From NCBI GenBank assembly GCA_965199725.1, contig OZ241321.1, positions 930,001-994,000 on the forward strand: a stretch of 64,000 bases of DNA, in the 5' to 3' direction. This stretch comes from G965199725 sp965199725. Lineage in GTDB: Bacteria; Pseudomonadota; Gammaproteobacteria; Nitrosococcales; Methylophagaceae. Positions 1-9,847 of this stretch are shown here, piece after piece. The notes under the pieces were generated by a model, which saw only the letters and a program-made list of their open reading frames with translations, made no database searches and was not told the origin of the DNA. Both the position numbers and the translations under genes were made by a program. The stretch's first letter is position 1. Every line of letters starts with the position of its first letter.

Positions 1-499
1 CATCGGTAGCAATATAGACCCTAAAGACAATATCACCAAAATTATTAGCTGTCTGCTAAGCTACTTCCCCTACCTTAAGCTCAGCAGGGTAATTAAGACT
101 CTGCCAGTATCAATGAACAGTCATAATATCTTTCTTAATGCAGTAATTTTTATTGAAACAGAGGTCACAGCAGCAGCACTAAAAACAATTTGTAATCATA
201 TTGAAGTGCAACTTGGGCGTGACCGTGATGATCCATTGAGCACAATCAAGGATCGTTCTGCTGACCTTGATATTTTAACGAACGTACATTTTCCTGATGA
301 CTACAATCGCCCTGTCCAGCATATAACGGATGAATCCTTTCTGTATCCGTTACTGGTCGAATTGCTTGGCTTTCTGTCAGGGCGGCAATACACGGTAGAT
401 AAGAAAGGCGTGGCTCTTGGCACTGACAGTTTATCGTTTGGACAGACGGCGACCACCATCCACCGGCACACTTGCACCAGTGATAAAAGCATTAGCTAG
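1..499 (+). CDS. folK: 2-amino-4-hydroxy-6-hydroxymethyldihydropteridine pyrophosphokinase, 5' end cut by window edge
   Basis: Transfers pyrophosphate from ATP to 6-hydroxymethyl-dihydropterin in folate synthesis (cytoplasm). The reading frame is open from base 2 and begins with IGSNIDPKDN, the glycine-rich segment close to the N-terminus of HPPK, so only about ten residues are missing. Downstream are FLNAVIFIET and the ATP/pterin signature GRDRDD...KDRSADLDIL (about residues 70-90 of the visible part), in which the usual R-x-LDLDIL reads RSADLDIL. The last 69 bases overlap the 3' end of the convergent folM. The final roughly 35 residues match nothing I recognise and may be read-through into folM. 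The pairing with folM supports a pterin/folate locus. Confidence 0.85.
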   Translation, partial: IGSNIDPKDNITKIISCLLSYFPYLKLSRVIKTLPVSMNSHNIFLNAVIFIETEVTAAALKTICNHIEVQLGRDRDDPLSTIKDRSADLDILTNVHFPDDYNRPVQHITDESFLYPLLVELLGFLSGRQYTVDKKGVALGTDSLSFGQTATTIHRHTCTSDKSIS

Positions 500-1153
500 C
501 AGGCCTTGGACCACAAGATAAACAGGCTCAATACCCCCTTCCTGTGCCAGTGGTGTTTCAGCCAGCATCTGCTGTTTTGCCTTTGCACTGTGCTGGGCAT
601 TAAATAATACTGGGCCTGGGGCTATCGCATTGACCTTAATATCTGGCGCAAATTTTTTTGCCAACACCAGCATCATATTATGTAGTCCTGCTTTGGTAGT
701 ACCGTAAATATCAAACGCAGGTGTAGGATTTTCCACATTAATATCAGTAATATGAATAATATCTGTTGGGGTGTGTTCTCCAGCCTGTAACTGTGATCTT
801 AACCCTTGATTAATTAAAAAAGGTGCCAACATATGTATAGTGAAAAATTGCTGGTATTGTCGTGCTGCTTCTGTTAGATCAGTTGATGTAGGCGCAAAAG
901 AAGAAGCATTGTGAATGATTGCGCGCATACTATTGCAACGATTTTTTACTGCCTGCACAAACTGAAAAATAGCAGCACTGTCAGCCAGATCGGCTTGAAT
1001 GGTGGCAATACCATCATCATACAACGCTTTAGCATCGGCAGTAGCCGTACGATAATGAGCCAGTACGGTATAGCCATCCTGATGCAGGCATCTAGCAAGA
1101 TGATAACCTACTCGACAACCAGCACCTGTAACTAATACTGTATTTTCTAGCAC
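431..1153 (-). CDS. folM: Dihydromonapterin/dihydrofolate reductase, short-chain dehydrogenase family (FolM-like)
   Basis: A 240-residue short-chain dehydrogenase/reductase. It has the N-terminal Rossmann motif VLVTGAGCRVGYHLA (residues 7-21), the HNASSF stretch in place of NNAG (about 86-91), the catalytic Y-x-x-x-K as YGTTKAGL (about 147-154), and a C-terminal PVDGGRRLSKR. The HNASSF variant and the DGG-R-L ending are typical of the FolM/pteridine reductase branch, which reduces dihydromonapterin or dihydrofolate with NADPH. It is convergent with folK and shares 69 bp with it. It is divergent from the TonB receptor, separated by a 156-bp region that must carry both promoters. The exact substrate is inferred from family and context. 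Confidence 0.8.
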   Translation of the reverse strand: MLENTVLVTGAGCRVGYHLARCLHQDGYTVLAHYRTATADAKALYDDGIATIQADLADSAAIFQFVQAVKNRCNSMRAIIHNASSFAPTSTDLTEAARQYQQFFTIHMLAPFLINQGLRSQLQAGEHTPTDIIHITDINVENPTPAFDIYGTTKAGLHNMMLVLAKKFAPDIKVNAIAPGPVLFNAQHSAKAKQQMLAETPLAQEGGIEPVYLVVQGLLANAFITGASVPVDGGRRLSKR

Positions 1154-1309
1154 AGTTACACCCCCCTCAAGATTAAATTACTGCTGCATAAGCTTTATCA
1201 TTTACATTTATTGAACTAATAATATGGTTTAGCTGTCATCTCTATCCTATTAAGAAAGATTAAGCTATACATATAATAACCGTAAGTAAAGTATTTAAGG
1301 GATATATTT

Positions 1310-3367
1310 ATGATGACAACGTCTCGTACTCGTAATAAGCATAATTTGATGTTCAGTTTATCCATGGCTTGGCTTTGGTCATTTTCAACTGTAGCGCATG
1401 CCGTATCAGAACCAGTCAAGCCAGACAATCACACTGAAACAATGATCGTTACCGCCTCACCATTACATGATAGAAAAGACAGGGTAACTCATGGCGTTAC
1501 CGTGCTTAAAGGTGATGAGCTACGCGAAAGTGCAACCGCTACTTTGGGAGAAACACTAGGAAAAGAACTCGGCATCAGTGCCGCCTCGTTTGGTACTGGA
1601 GTCAGTCTTCCAGTTATCCGCGGGCAGCGTGCTAACCGCGTAAAAGTCATGCAAAACAGTATTGAGTTGCTTGATGTTTCCAATACCAGCCCCGACCATG
1701 CCAGTAGTAGTGAGGCACTGTTAGCAGAACGCATTGAAGTATTGCGCGGTCCAGCTACTCTGCGCTTTGGTAACGGGGCTGTTGGCGGCGTGGTTAACAT
1801 CATTAACAACCGCATACCTGCTACCATGTCACAACAAATCAAAGCTTCTCTGGAGTTACGTCATTCCAGCGTAAATGACGGCGACCATACAGTGTTTAAA
1901 ATAGATGGCGGCGAAGGCAATATTGCCTGGCATGTGGATGGTCTTTATCGCAACACTAATAATGTCAATATCAAAGGTGCTGCCACATTACCACAACTGG
2001 CAGAAAACGATGATCATGCCAGCAGTAAGATTGGTTTTATAGATAACACCAACACGCATGCCAGTAACCTTGGCTTTGGTCTGTCACACATCAGCGATAA
2101 TCACTTACTTGGCCTGAGCATCAGTCGCCTGGAAAATAATTATGGCATACCGCTAGGCGTGCATCACCACGAAGAGGAAGAAGAACACGAAGAGGAGCAG
2201 GAAAAAATACGTATAGACTTGCAACAGACCCGCTACCACCTCAAAGGCGAATTTGATGATCTTAGTGACAATATTGATGCAATAAACTTAGAGTTAGCCT
2301 ACAGCAATTATCAACACACTGAACTGGAAAATGGCAAGACAGGCACTCGCTTTACCAACGATGGCTGGGAAGGCCGACTGGAGTTACTGCATACCCTGCC
2401 TGGGAACTGGCAGGGGGCCATTGGTATACAAGGAGGTAATAAAGATTTTGCTGCTGTTGGATCCGAAGCATTTCTCATGCCGGCTAACACCAGAAATTAT
2501 GGTTTTTTCTGGCTCGGAGACTTGCAACTAGACCGCGGGCATATTGAGCTTGGTCTGCGTGTTGAGCACCAACAAATTGATCCAGACAAGCAACCACAGC
2601 TATCACATACCAGCCACAGCTTTTCCAGTACCGCGCAATGGGTGCTTTCCAAAGGCAAACGTTTGAACTTCAGCCTAACCCGATCGATGCGCATGCCCAG
2701 TGTTGAAGAGCTAATGGCCAATGGCCCCCATTTAGCTACCGGTCAATTTATCATCGGTAACCGTAACTTAAATAAAGAAACCAGCCTTAACTACGAGATG
2801 GGCTATCATCATCAAAACCCACATTTTCATATAAGCGCCTTGGCTTTTTATAATGATATTGATAACTTCGTCTATCAGCGCAGACACGGTGACTCTCGAG
2901 AAGATCTGCCAGTATTTTTATATAACCAAAGGCGCGCTGTTTTCAGAGGCGCTGAGGCTGAACTGGGTCTAGTGTTAAGCAAACAGATCAGTCTCGATCT
3001 ATTTGCTGACTATGTACGAGCAACCTTCAAGGGAGCGGCGAAAGGCCAGCGCGACATTCCTCGTATTACCCCTGCGCGATTTGGTACCAAACTGGCATAC
3101 CATGACAAAAAATGGCGTGCCAATGTGCGCCGAACACATGTAAAAAGTCAGAATCACCCGGGCGAAGGTGAACGGGCAACTAAAGGATACCACCGCTTAG
3201 ATGCTAATCTCAGTTATCAGTTCAACGACCGTCGCTTTAATTATACACTGTTTTTGCGAGGCAACAACCTGCTGAATGAAAAAATTCGCAATGCTGTCTC
3301 CTTTCTGCGTGATCGCGCCCCTGAACCGGGACGTAATCTGGAAATAGGCATTAGAGTTACTTCCTGA
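1310..3367 (+). CDS. TonB-dependent outer-membrane receptor, ZnuD-like (probable zinc uptake)
   Basis: A 685-residue outer-membrane receptor. A cleavable signal ends near AHAVSEP (about residue 30). A TonB-box-like TMIVTASP (about 45-52) precedes the plug, with VIRGQRANRVKV and the plug-end motif ERIEVLRGPATLRFGNGAVGG (about 143-163). The rest is a beta-barrel ending in the C-terminal strand EIGIRVTS. Near residue 285 is an acidic, histidine-bearing loop with HHHEEEEEHEEE, a feature of ZnuD-type zinc receptors. I infer metal (zinc) import driven by TonB. I looked for a Zur operator in the 156 bp upstream and saw no convincing dyad. The 3' end lies only 15 bp from the far end of the CRISPR array. 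Siderophore or other metal substrates cannot be excluded. Confidence 0.8.
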   Translation: MMTTSRTRNKHNLMFSLSMAWLWSFSTVAHAVSEPVKPDNHTETMIVTASPLHDRKDRVTHGVTVLKGDELRESATATLGETLGKELGISAASFGTGVSLPVIRGQRANRVKVMQNSIELLDVSNTSPDHASSSEALLAERIEVLRGPATLRFGNGAVGGVVNIINNRIPATMSQQIKASLELRHSSVNDGDHTVFKIDGGEGNIAWHVDGLYRNTNNVNIKGAATLPQLAENDDHASSKIGFIDNTNTHASNLGFGLSHISDNHLLGLSISRLENNYGIPLGVHHHEEEEEHEEEQEKIRIDLQQTRYHLKGEFDDLSDNIDAINLELAYSNYQHTELENGKTGTRFTNDGWEGRLELLHTLPGNWQGAIGIQGGNKDFAAVGSEAFLMPANTRNYGFFWLGDLQLDRGHIELGLRVEHQQIDPDKQPQLSHTSHSFSSTAQWVLSKGKRLNFSLTRSMRMPSVEELMANGPHLATGQFIIGNRNLNKETSLNYEMGYHHQNPHFHISALAFYNDIDNFVYQRRHGDSREDLPVFLYNQRRAVFRGAEAELGLVLSKQISLDLFADYVRATFKGAAKGQRDIPRITPARFGTKLAYHDKKWRANVRRTHVKSQNHPGEGERATKGYHRLDANLSYQFNDRRFNYTLFLRGNNLLNEKIRNAVSFLRDRAPEPGRNLEIGIRVTS

Positions 3368-3382
3368 TCTTATTGCGAACCC

Positions 3383-6300
3383 ACTTAGATAAACTACTGC
3401 GGCAGTGAACAAGTAAAAGCAGCCTTGATTATTTTTTAGAAATTTCTAAGCTGCCTATGCGGCAGTGAACATTTGGAAAGCTTCGCGAATCTGGTTAATG
3501 GTTTTCTAAGCTGCCTATGCGGCAGTGAACCTTTTGTTGTTTTTGCCTAGATGGCGCCCTATTTTCTAAGCTGCCTATGCGGCAGTGAACATTTTACTGT
3601 TCCGCAGGTGGTTGCACCCAGCTTTCTAAGCTGCCTATGCGGCAGTGAACATATAAAATCGCTTTGTATGTGCCTATCGACATTTCTAAGCTGCCTATGC
3701 GGCAGTGAACGCAAAGCAGATAGCAGGGGTGACGAGAGCATGTTTCTAAGCTGCCTATGCGGCAGTGAACTTGCCAATTTACCTGGTGTGAGCCCCGCTG
3801 ACTTTCTAAGCTGCCTATGCGGCAGTGAACAGCAACAAAATGCGCTAGATGACATAAAATTATTTCTAAGCTGCCTATGCGGCAGTGAACATTGCACATT
3901 GCAAGATTTAAAAGATCGTTTCTTTCTAAGCTGCCTATGCGGCAGTGAACTTTTAGCCCGCGTATTTTCTGGAGCAACCCATTTTCTAAGCTGCCTATGC
4001 GGCAGTGAACAACTCGCACACAAAGCAATTGCCACTTGGCAATTTCTAAGCTGCCTATGCGGCAGTGAACCTGTTCCGCTGCTTAAATATTCGTTAGTGT
4101 CATTTCTAAGCTGCCTATGCGGCAGTGAACAAATTAATGAAAGAATCAATGCGATATCGACATTTCTAAGCTGCCTATGCGGCAGTGAACTTTTTTTCAA
4201 AAACCGCCGCGTGCGTTTGATCTTTCTAAGCTGCCTATGCGGCAGTGAACCCAAGGCAAACTTTTGCCGACGCAAGAGGATTGTTTCTAAGCTGCCTATG
4301 CGGCAGTGAACTCAAAAGCTATCGTCTGCGCGGTCGGGGGCAATTTCTAAGCTGCCTATGCGGCAGTGAACTTTTGCATGCGATAATCTAGCCACTTTTT
4401 CATTTTCTAAGCTGCCTATGCGGCAGTGAACGTTAGCTATGAATATAGAACACGCGTGGGAAGTTTCTAAGCTGCCTATGCGGCAGTGAACCAGCATAAA
4501 AAACGCCATCAGCGCTCAGATTTTTTCTAAGCTGCCTATGCGGCAGTGAACGCATTAAAATTACCGCCAGCAACCCGCACATATTTCTAAGCTGCCTATG
4601 CGGCAGTGAACTGGATCAGTTTCTTCAATGATAGCAATTGCATTTTTCTAAGCTGCCTATGCGGCAGTGAACATTGGCCACCACGCTGCAGGAATTATGC
4701 CCGATTTCTAAGCTGCCTATGCGGCAGTGAACATATCGCAATCATTTACGGCGGCGCAGGGCTATTTCTAAGCTGCCTATGCGGCAGTGAACCAATGACA
4801 TTAGCACAAAAAACTTAATGAACTTTTCTAAGCTGCCTATGCGGCAGTGAACCGGTAAGGGCTATTCATTATTAGAAATGAGTTTTTCTAAGCTGCCTAT
4901 GCGGCAGTGAACAGCTTGTCCCAGCACAGGGAACCTTTCAATCATTTCTAAGCTGCCTATGCGGCAGTGAACATACGTTAGCACTGAAACCCCTTGCCGT
5001 GTCATTTCTAAGCTGCCTATGCGGCAGTGAACATTTATTCGACATTGCAGATGCAATCGGTAAATTTCTAAGCTGCCTATGCGGCAGTGAACGCCGATGG
5101 GTTGCCAGTATTTGTAGATAAGTATTTCTAAGCTGCCTATGCGGCAGTGAACCTCGTTAAAATTCGTTTAAAAATTTTTAAATATTTCTAAGCTGCCTAT
5201 GCGGCAGTGAACTGAAACAGATGATGCTTTGCGTTTACGTCTTATTTCTAAGCTGCCTATGCGGCAGTGAACGGCAGCACTACTTTTAATATTCCTGATT
5301 TGCGTTTCTAAGCTGCCTATGCGGCAGTGAACTAAGAGACTTAGCCGAGTTTTTAGAAATCTATTTTCTAAGCTGCCTATGCGGCAGTGAACTTAAAGAG
5401 AAAAAAATAGCGGAGGGCATTCATTTTCTAAGCTGCCTATGCGGCAGTGAACATGACAGCACATTGGTTGGGTTTTACGCCACCTTTCTAAGCTGCCTAT
5501 GCGGCAGTGAACTGTCAGGTGCACAGGAACTGTGCTATCGCTATTTTCTAAGCTGCCTATGCGGCAGTGAACCTTATGTTAACGCTGTATGCAAGCCCGG
5601 AATATTTCTAAGCTGCCTATGCGGCAGTGAACTTCAAACAGCAGCAGCATCAGACTTAGTCTCATTTCTAAGCTGCCTATGCGGCAGTGAACGCGTATTT
5701 GCCGGAACGGTGCACAGTTTGTACTTTCTAAGCTGCCTATGCGGCAGTGAACCTGTCTTCAGGTTACCTGCTTCATCTCGTGGCTTTCTAAGCTGCCTAT
5801 GCGGCAGTGAACTAACAATGCATTAACTGCAAAAACGGGTAATTTTTCTAAGCTGCCTATGCGGCAGTGAACCCATCCCGCTTTGATCAATGGCAATTCT
5901 GACTTTTCTAAGCTGCCTATGCGGCAGTGAACCCAATAAAACATGCTTGCTGTTGGAAAAGATCTTTCTAAGCTGCCTATGCGGCAGTGAACAGAGTATT
6001 ATAAATAAGAAATGATCTTTGGGTTTTCTAAGCTGCCTATGCGGCAGTGAACGTTGTCTTTCGGCAGCAGAGGCAGCAGCAGGTTTTCTAAGCTGCCTAT
6101 GCGGCAGTGAACTTTTATCTTTGTAAGCTTTCATCGTTTTTTCAGTTTCTAAGCTGCCTATGCGGCAGTGAACGCATATTCTGACCTGTACGCAGCGATC
6201 AGTACTTTCTAAGCTGCCTATGCGGCAGTGAACTTAAAATCAAAACCACCCAGAATCTTTACAACTTTCTAAGCTGCCTATGCGGCAGTGAACAGCAGAT

Positions 6301-9300
6301 TGTCAATATTGCAAATTTTGCAGCATTTCTAAGCTGCCTATGCGGCAGTGAACAAGTAAAAACCGGCAGACTCGCAGAAGAAGTCTTTCTAAGCTGCCTA
6401 TGCGGCAGTGAACAATCAGTGATGTGTTAACGCCGCTCGCAGCCTTTTCTAAGCTGCCTATGCGGCAGTGAACGTGATTTTAATGACAAAATCAAGCAGC
6501 ACAGATTTCTAAGCTGCCTATGCGGCAGTGAACGTTGTCTTTTTTGGAATAAAGCCACTGATACATTTCTAAGCTGCCTATGCGGCAGTGAACGAACTGA
6601 AACCGCGCGCAGTATCAGGGTTCGCATTTCTAAGCTGCCTATGCGGCAGTGAACAAGACCTGGCTAAGCAGGCAGATAGACAGGGTTTTCTAAGCTGCCT
6701 ATGCGGCAGTGAACATTACAGACACTGGAAGGGATTCGATTCAGAATTTCTAAGCTGCCTATGCGGCAGTGAACCCGCACAGACGATAGCTTTTGAATCA
6801 GAGTGATTTCTAAGCTGCCTATGCGGCAGTGAACGAAAGCCGGGGAGCAAAGCACTATCGTGAACATTTCTAAGCTGCCTATGCGGCAGTGAACAACTCA
6901 ATGATAATAGCCCCAACCCTTATCGCTTTCTAAGCTGCCTATGCGGCAGTGAACTTAAAGAGAAAAAAATTGCCTCAGAGATTAGTTTTCTAAGCTGCCT
7001 ATGCGGCAGTGAACTCGGCCACCATGCAGCTGGCATCATGCCGGAATTTCTAAGCTGCCTATGCGGCAGTGAACTGACGTTTTCTGCTAATTACAAGCCA
7101 TATTCTTTTCTAAGCTGCCTATGCGGCAGTGAACTCTGCCAGCTTGCTTTGTTCTGCTGGAAAACATTTCTAAGCTGCCTATGCGGCAGTGAACTTGTTG
7201 CGATTGGTGCGTTAAGCGCAGCAATATTTCTAAGCTGCCTATGCGGCAGTGAACGCTTGATTGTTGCTGCTAATTCTTTGTCTCGACTTTCTAAGCTGCC
7301 TATGCGGCAGTGAACTCAGCGATGTGCTGACACCGCTGTCGCTCTGGTTTCTAAGCTGCCTATGCGGCAGTGAACTATCGTTAGATCCGTCGATTGCCGC
7401 AGTCGCATTTCTAAGCTGCCTATGCGGCAGTGAACTTTTTTTTAAAAACCGCCGTGTGTCTTTGATCTTTCTAAGCTGCCTATGCGGCAGTGAACCAACG
7501 CGCGTATTGTCTAAATAAGCGAAATCTTTTCTAAGCTGCCTATGCGGCAGTGAACATACAAAAGTTAACTTAACTGCGAACGCGAAATTTCTAAGCTGCC
7601 TATGCGGCAGTGAACATCAGGTGAGCAAGTACAAATGAATAATTATTTTTCTAAGCTGCCTATGCGGCAGTGAACGAAGGAATGAGTGTTGAAGAGAGTT
7701 AAAGACGTTTCTAAGCTGCCTATGCGGCAGTGAACAACCGTCCCAGCCGCAAGCATAGACGAATGAATTTCTAAGCTGCCTATGCGGCAGTGAACAGCCT
7801 GCCACAAGGACAAGGCTATTTGGATAATTTCTAAGCTGCCTATGCGGCAGTGAACGGCACTGCTTTAGCCGAAGCAATTATTTTATTTTTCTAAGCTGCC
7901 TATGCGGCAGTGAACTCGATCCCAATGCATTTTGCAATTCTGACCGCTTTCTAAGCTGCCTATGCGGCAGTGAACGATCCACAGCACTGCGCGTGATTTT
8001 TACAATTTTTCTAAGCTGCCTATGCGGCAGTGAACAAAGACAATTCAGCACTTTAAGAGCCGAGGCTTTTCTAAGCTGCCTATGCGGCAGTGAACGTCTG
8101 CGCAGTAGGGGGCAATAGTAATAATTATTTCTAAGCTGCCTATGCGGCAGTGAACGCAATTCGTTAAGCTTTTTTAAGATATCTGGCTTTCTAAGCTGCC
8201 TATGCGGCAGTGAACCACTTCTGTTGCTTGAACGCGTATTTGACCCATTTCTAAGCTGCCTATGCGGCAGTGAACCTGGCATCGTCTAATGCAATCGCCC
8301 ACAAGTCTTTCTAAGCTGCCTATGCGGCAGTGAACAATCGTAGCGCCCGGCCGTGACTTGATCTGTTTTTCTAAGCTGCCTATGCGGCAGTGAACCCGTA
8401 GGAGATAAAAAAATGACGATGGTTACATTTCTAAGCTGCCTATGCGGCAGTGAACTTGGCGGATTGCTTAAAATTGTTGAGCACTTCTTTCTAAGCTGCC
8501 TATGCGGCAGTGAACATAATAAAGATCGGGCTAGGCGGCTATGTGCTTTTTCTAAGCTGCCTATGCGGCAGTGAACCGTTACCTAAGACAAGCACCAAGT
8601 TTACCTGATTTCTAAGCTGCCTATGCGGCAGTGAACGAGCGCATTAAAAATACCAATGCCTATTCCCATTTCTAAGCTGCCTATGCGGCAGTGAACAATT
8701 CAAACCGGCTCACACGAGATTATTTTTTTTTCTAAGCTGCCTATGCGGCAGTGAACCTGGCGCTACGACAGTAATTTGAGCGGTAACCGTTTCTAAGCTG
8801 CCTATGCGGCAGTGAACTACCTTGTGCGTTTAATTGGGAAACACAGATGTTTCTAAGCTGCCTATGCGGCAGTGAACGTAATTACCCCCAATGTTGGGGG
8901 CTTAGTTCGTTTCTAAGCTGCCTATGCGGCAGTGAACTTAAAATCAATGCATTGGAAGTGACTTTGCCATTTCTAAGCTGCCTATGCGGCAGTGAACGAG
9001 TGAAATCAAAGATCAATTTGTGTTCGTCGTTTCTAAGCTGCCTATGCGGCAGTGAACAATGGCTTAGCGACAAGTCGAGATTTAAAGTCTTTCTAAGCTG
9101 CCTATGCGGCAGTGAACAGCAGAATCTTTTTGTTCCGTCTTGCCCGACCTTTCTAAGCTGCCTATGCGGCAGTGAACAAATGACGCTATTGCGCGCAGTG
9201 ACCAGTATTTTTCTAAGCTGCCTATGCGGCAGTGAACGATCAACTGCATCTTCAGCTAGTATTACAGTTTTTCTAAGCTGCCTATGCGGCAGTGAACTTT

Positions 9301-9717
9301 ATTCGCACAATTGAAGAAATCGACAAAGATTTCTAAGCTGCCTATGCGGCAGTGAACACATGGCAGTGAAAGAAATTGTAATATTTTTTTTTCTAAGCTG
9401 CCTATGCGGCAGTGAACTTGAGAATTCAGCAGAAGCAGAAGCGAGCTACTTTCTAAGCTGCCTATGCGGCAGTGAACCGAGCTCACCCGCTGGTTTTTTA
9501 ATTTGCGATTTTCTAAGCTGCCTATGCGGCAGTGAACTTCGCGCTGCCACCGACTGTTATGTGATCAGCTTTCTAAGCTGCCTATGCGGCAGTGAACGCT
9601 CTGTATATGCTGACGCTTGCACCGGCACTTTTCTAAGCTGCCTATGCGGCAGTGAACAAGCCACGGGCACAGCAACTATCACAGGCAACTTTCTAAGCTG
9701 CCTATGCGGCAGTGAAC
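3383..9717 (-). CRISPR. Type I-F CRISPR array, 106 repeats (one degenerate) and 105 spacers
   Basis: Direct repeats of 28 nt recur every 60 or 61 bp from 3443 to 9717, with a degenerate copy at 3383-3410. Read on the minus strand, the repeat starts GTTCACTGCC, has a hairpin CTGCC-GCATA-GGCAG and ends CTTAGAAA, matching the type I-F (Cas6f) repeat class. I saw no substitutions among the 105 full copies. Spacing gives 98 spacers of 32 nt and 7 of 33 nt (those preceding repeats at 4284, 4645, 6146, 6627, 7288, 8549 and 8790). The degenerate copy keeps only the last 13 bases (plus strand) and loses the hairpin, marking the old, leader-distal end at the left. The leader lies at the right, next to cas6f, so the newest spacers are near 9.7 kb. 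Cas6f should cut after the hairpin, leaving an 8-nt CUUAGAAA handle. Several spacers are related to each other (see findings). Confidence 0.98.
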
Positions 9718-9847
9718 TAACCATAACTTCATTAAGGCTAGCTAAAACAAGGTTTAGCAGCAGAAAAGGGTGCTTTACCCTTTCTTTGTATACTTGATTA
9801 TAACTAACTGATTTTATTCAATTTTTTAAAGAGCGAAAAAATAAAGG
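9718..9847 (-). promoter_or_regulatory. CRISPR leader between cas6f and the first repeat
   Basis: These 130 AT-rich bases separate the newest repeat from the cas6f stop codon. On the minus strand a perfect TATAAT lies at 9802-9797, about 80 bp before the first repeat. I found no -35 at ideal spacing: the closest is TTGAAT only 13 nt upstream. An AATCAA half-match to an IHF site overlaps the same area, and IHF assists I-F spacer integration in known systems. Position and orientation make this the leader; the exact promoter is uncertain. Confidence 0.7.
9765..9783 (-). terminator. 7-bp hairpin within the leader, possible end of the cas operon transcript
   Basis: Plus strand AAAGGGT (9765-9771), loop GCTTT, ACCCTTT (9777-9783). 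On the minus strand the hairpin is followed by TTCTGC, a weak U-run, about 65 bp beyond the cas6f stop. It could reduce read-through from cas into the array or be a leader structure. It lies downstream of the TATAAT, so it would also be in the pre-crRNA leader. Confidence 0.35.

Noticed and set aside
1216..1309. Possible Zur operator upstream of the ZnuD-like receptor
   Set aside because: TATAATAAC resembles one half of the consensus, but I find no symmetric partner.
8877..8908. Palindromic CCCCCAATGTTGGGGG hairpin at about 8883-8898
   Set aside because: It lies wholly inside one spacer, so it reflects the phage target and not a host element.
9362..9370. Nine bases of spacer 9358-9389 identical to part of the repeat (GGCAGTGAA)
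   Set aside because: Short enough to be chance among 105 spacers, and the surrounding bases do not match the repeat.
3551..9797. Long ORFs in the CRISPR array encoding repeated FLSCLCGSE, SLPHRQLR or VHCRIGSLE peptides
   Set aside because: The 60-bp period is a multiple of three and the repeat has no stop in several frames, so apparent repetitive proteins arise from the array itself.
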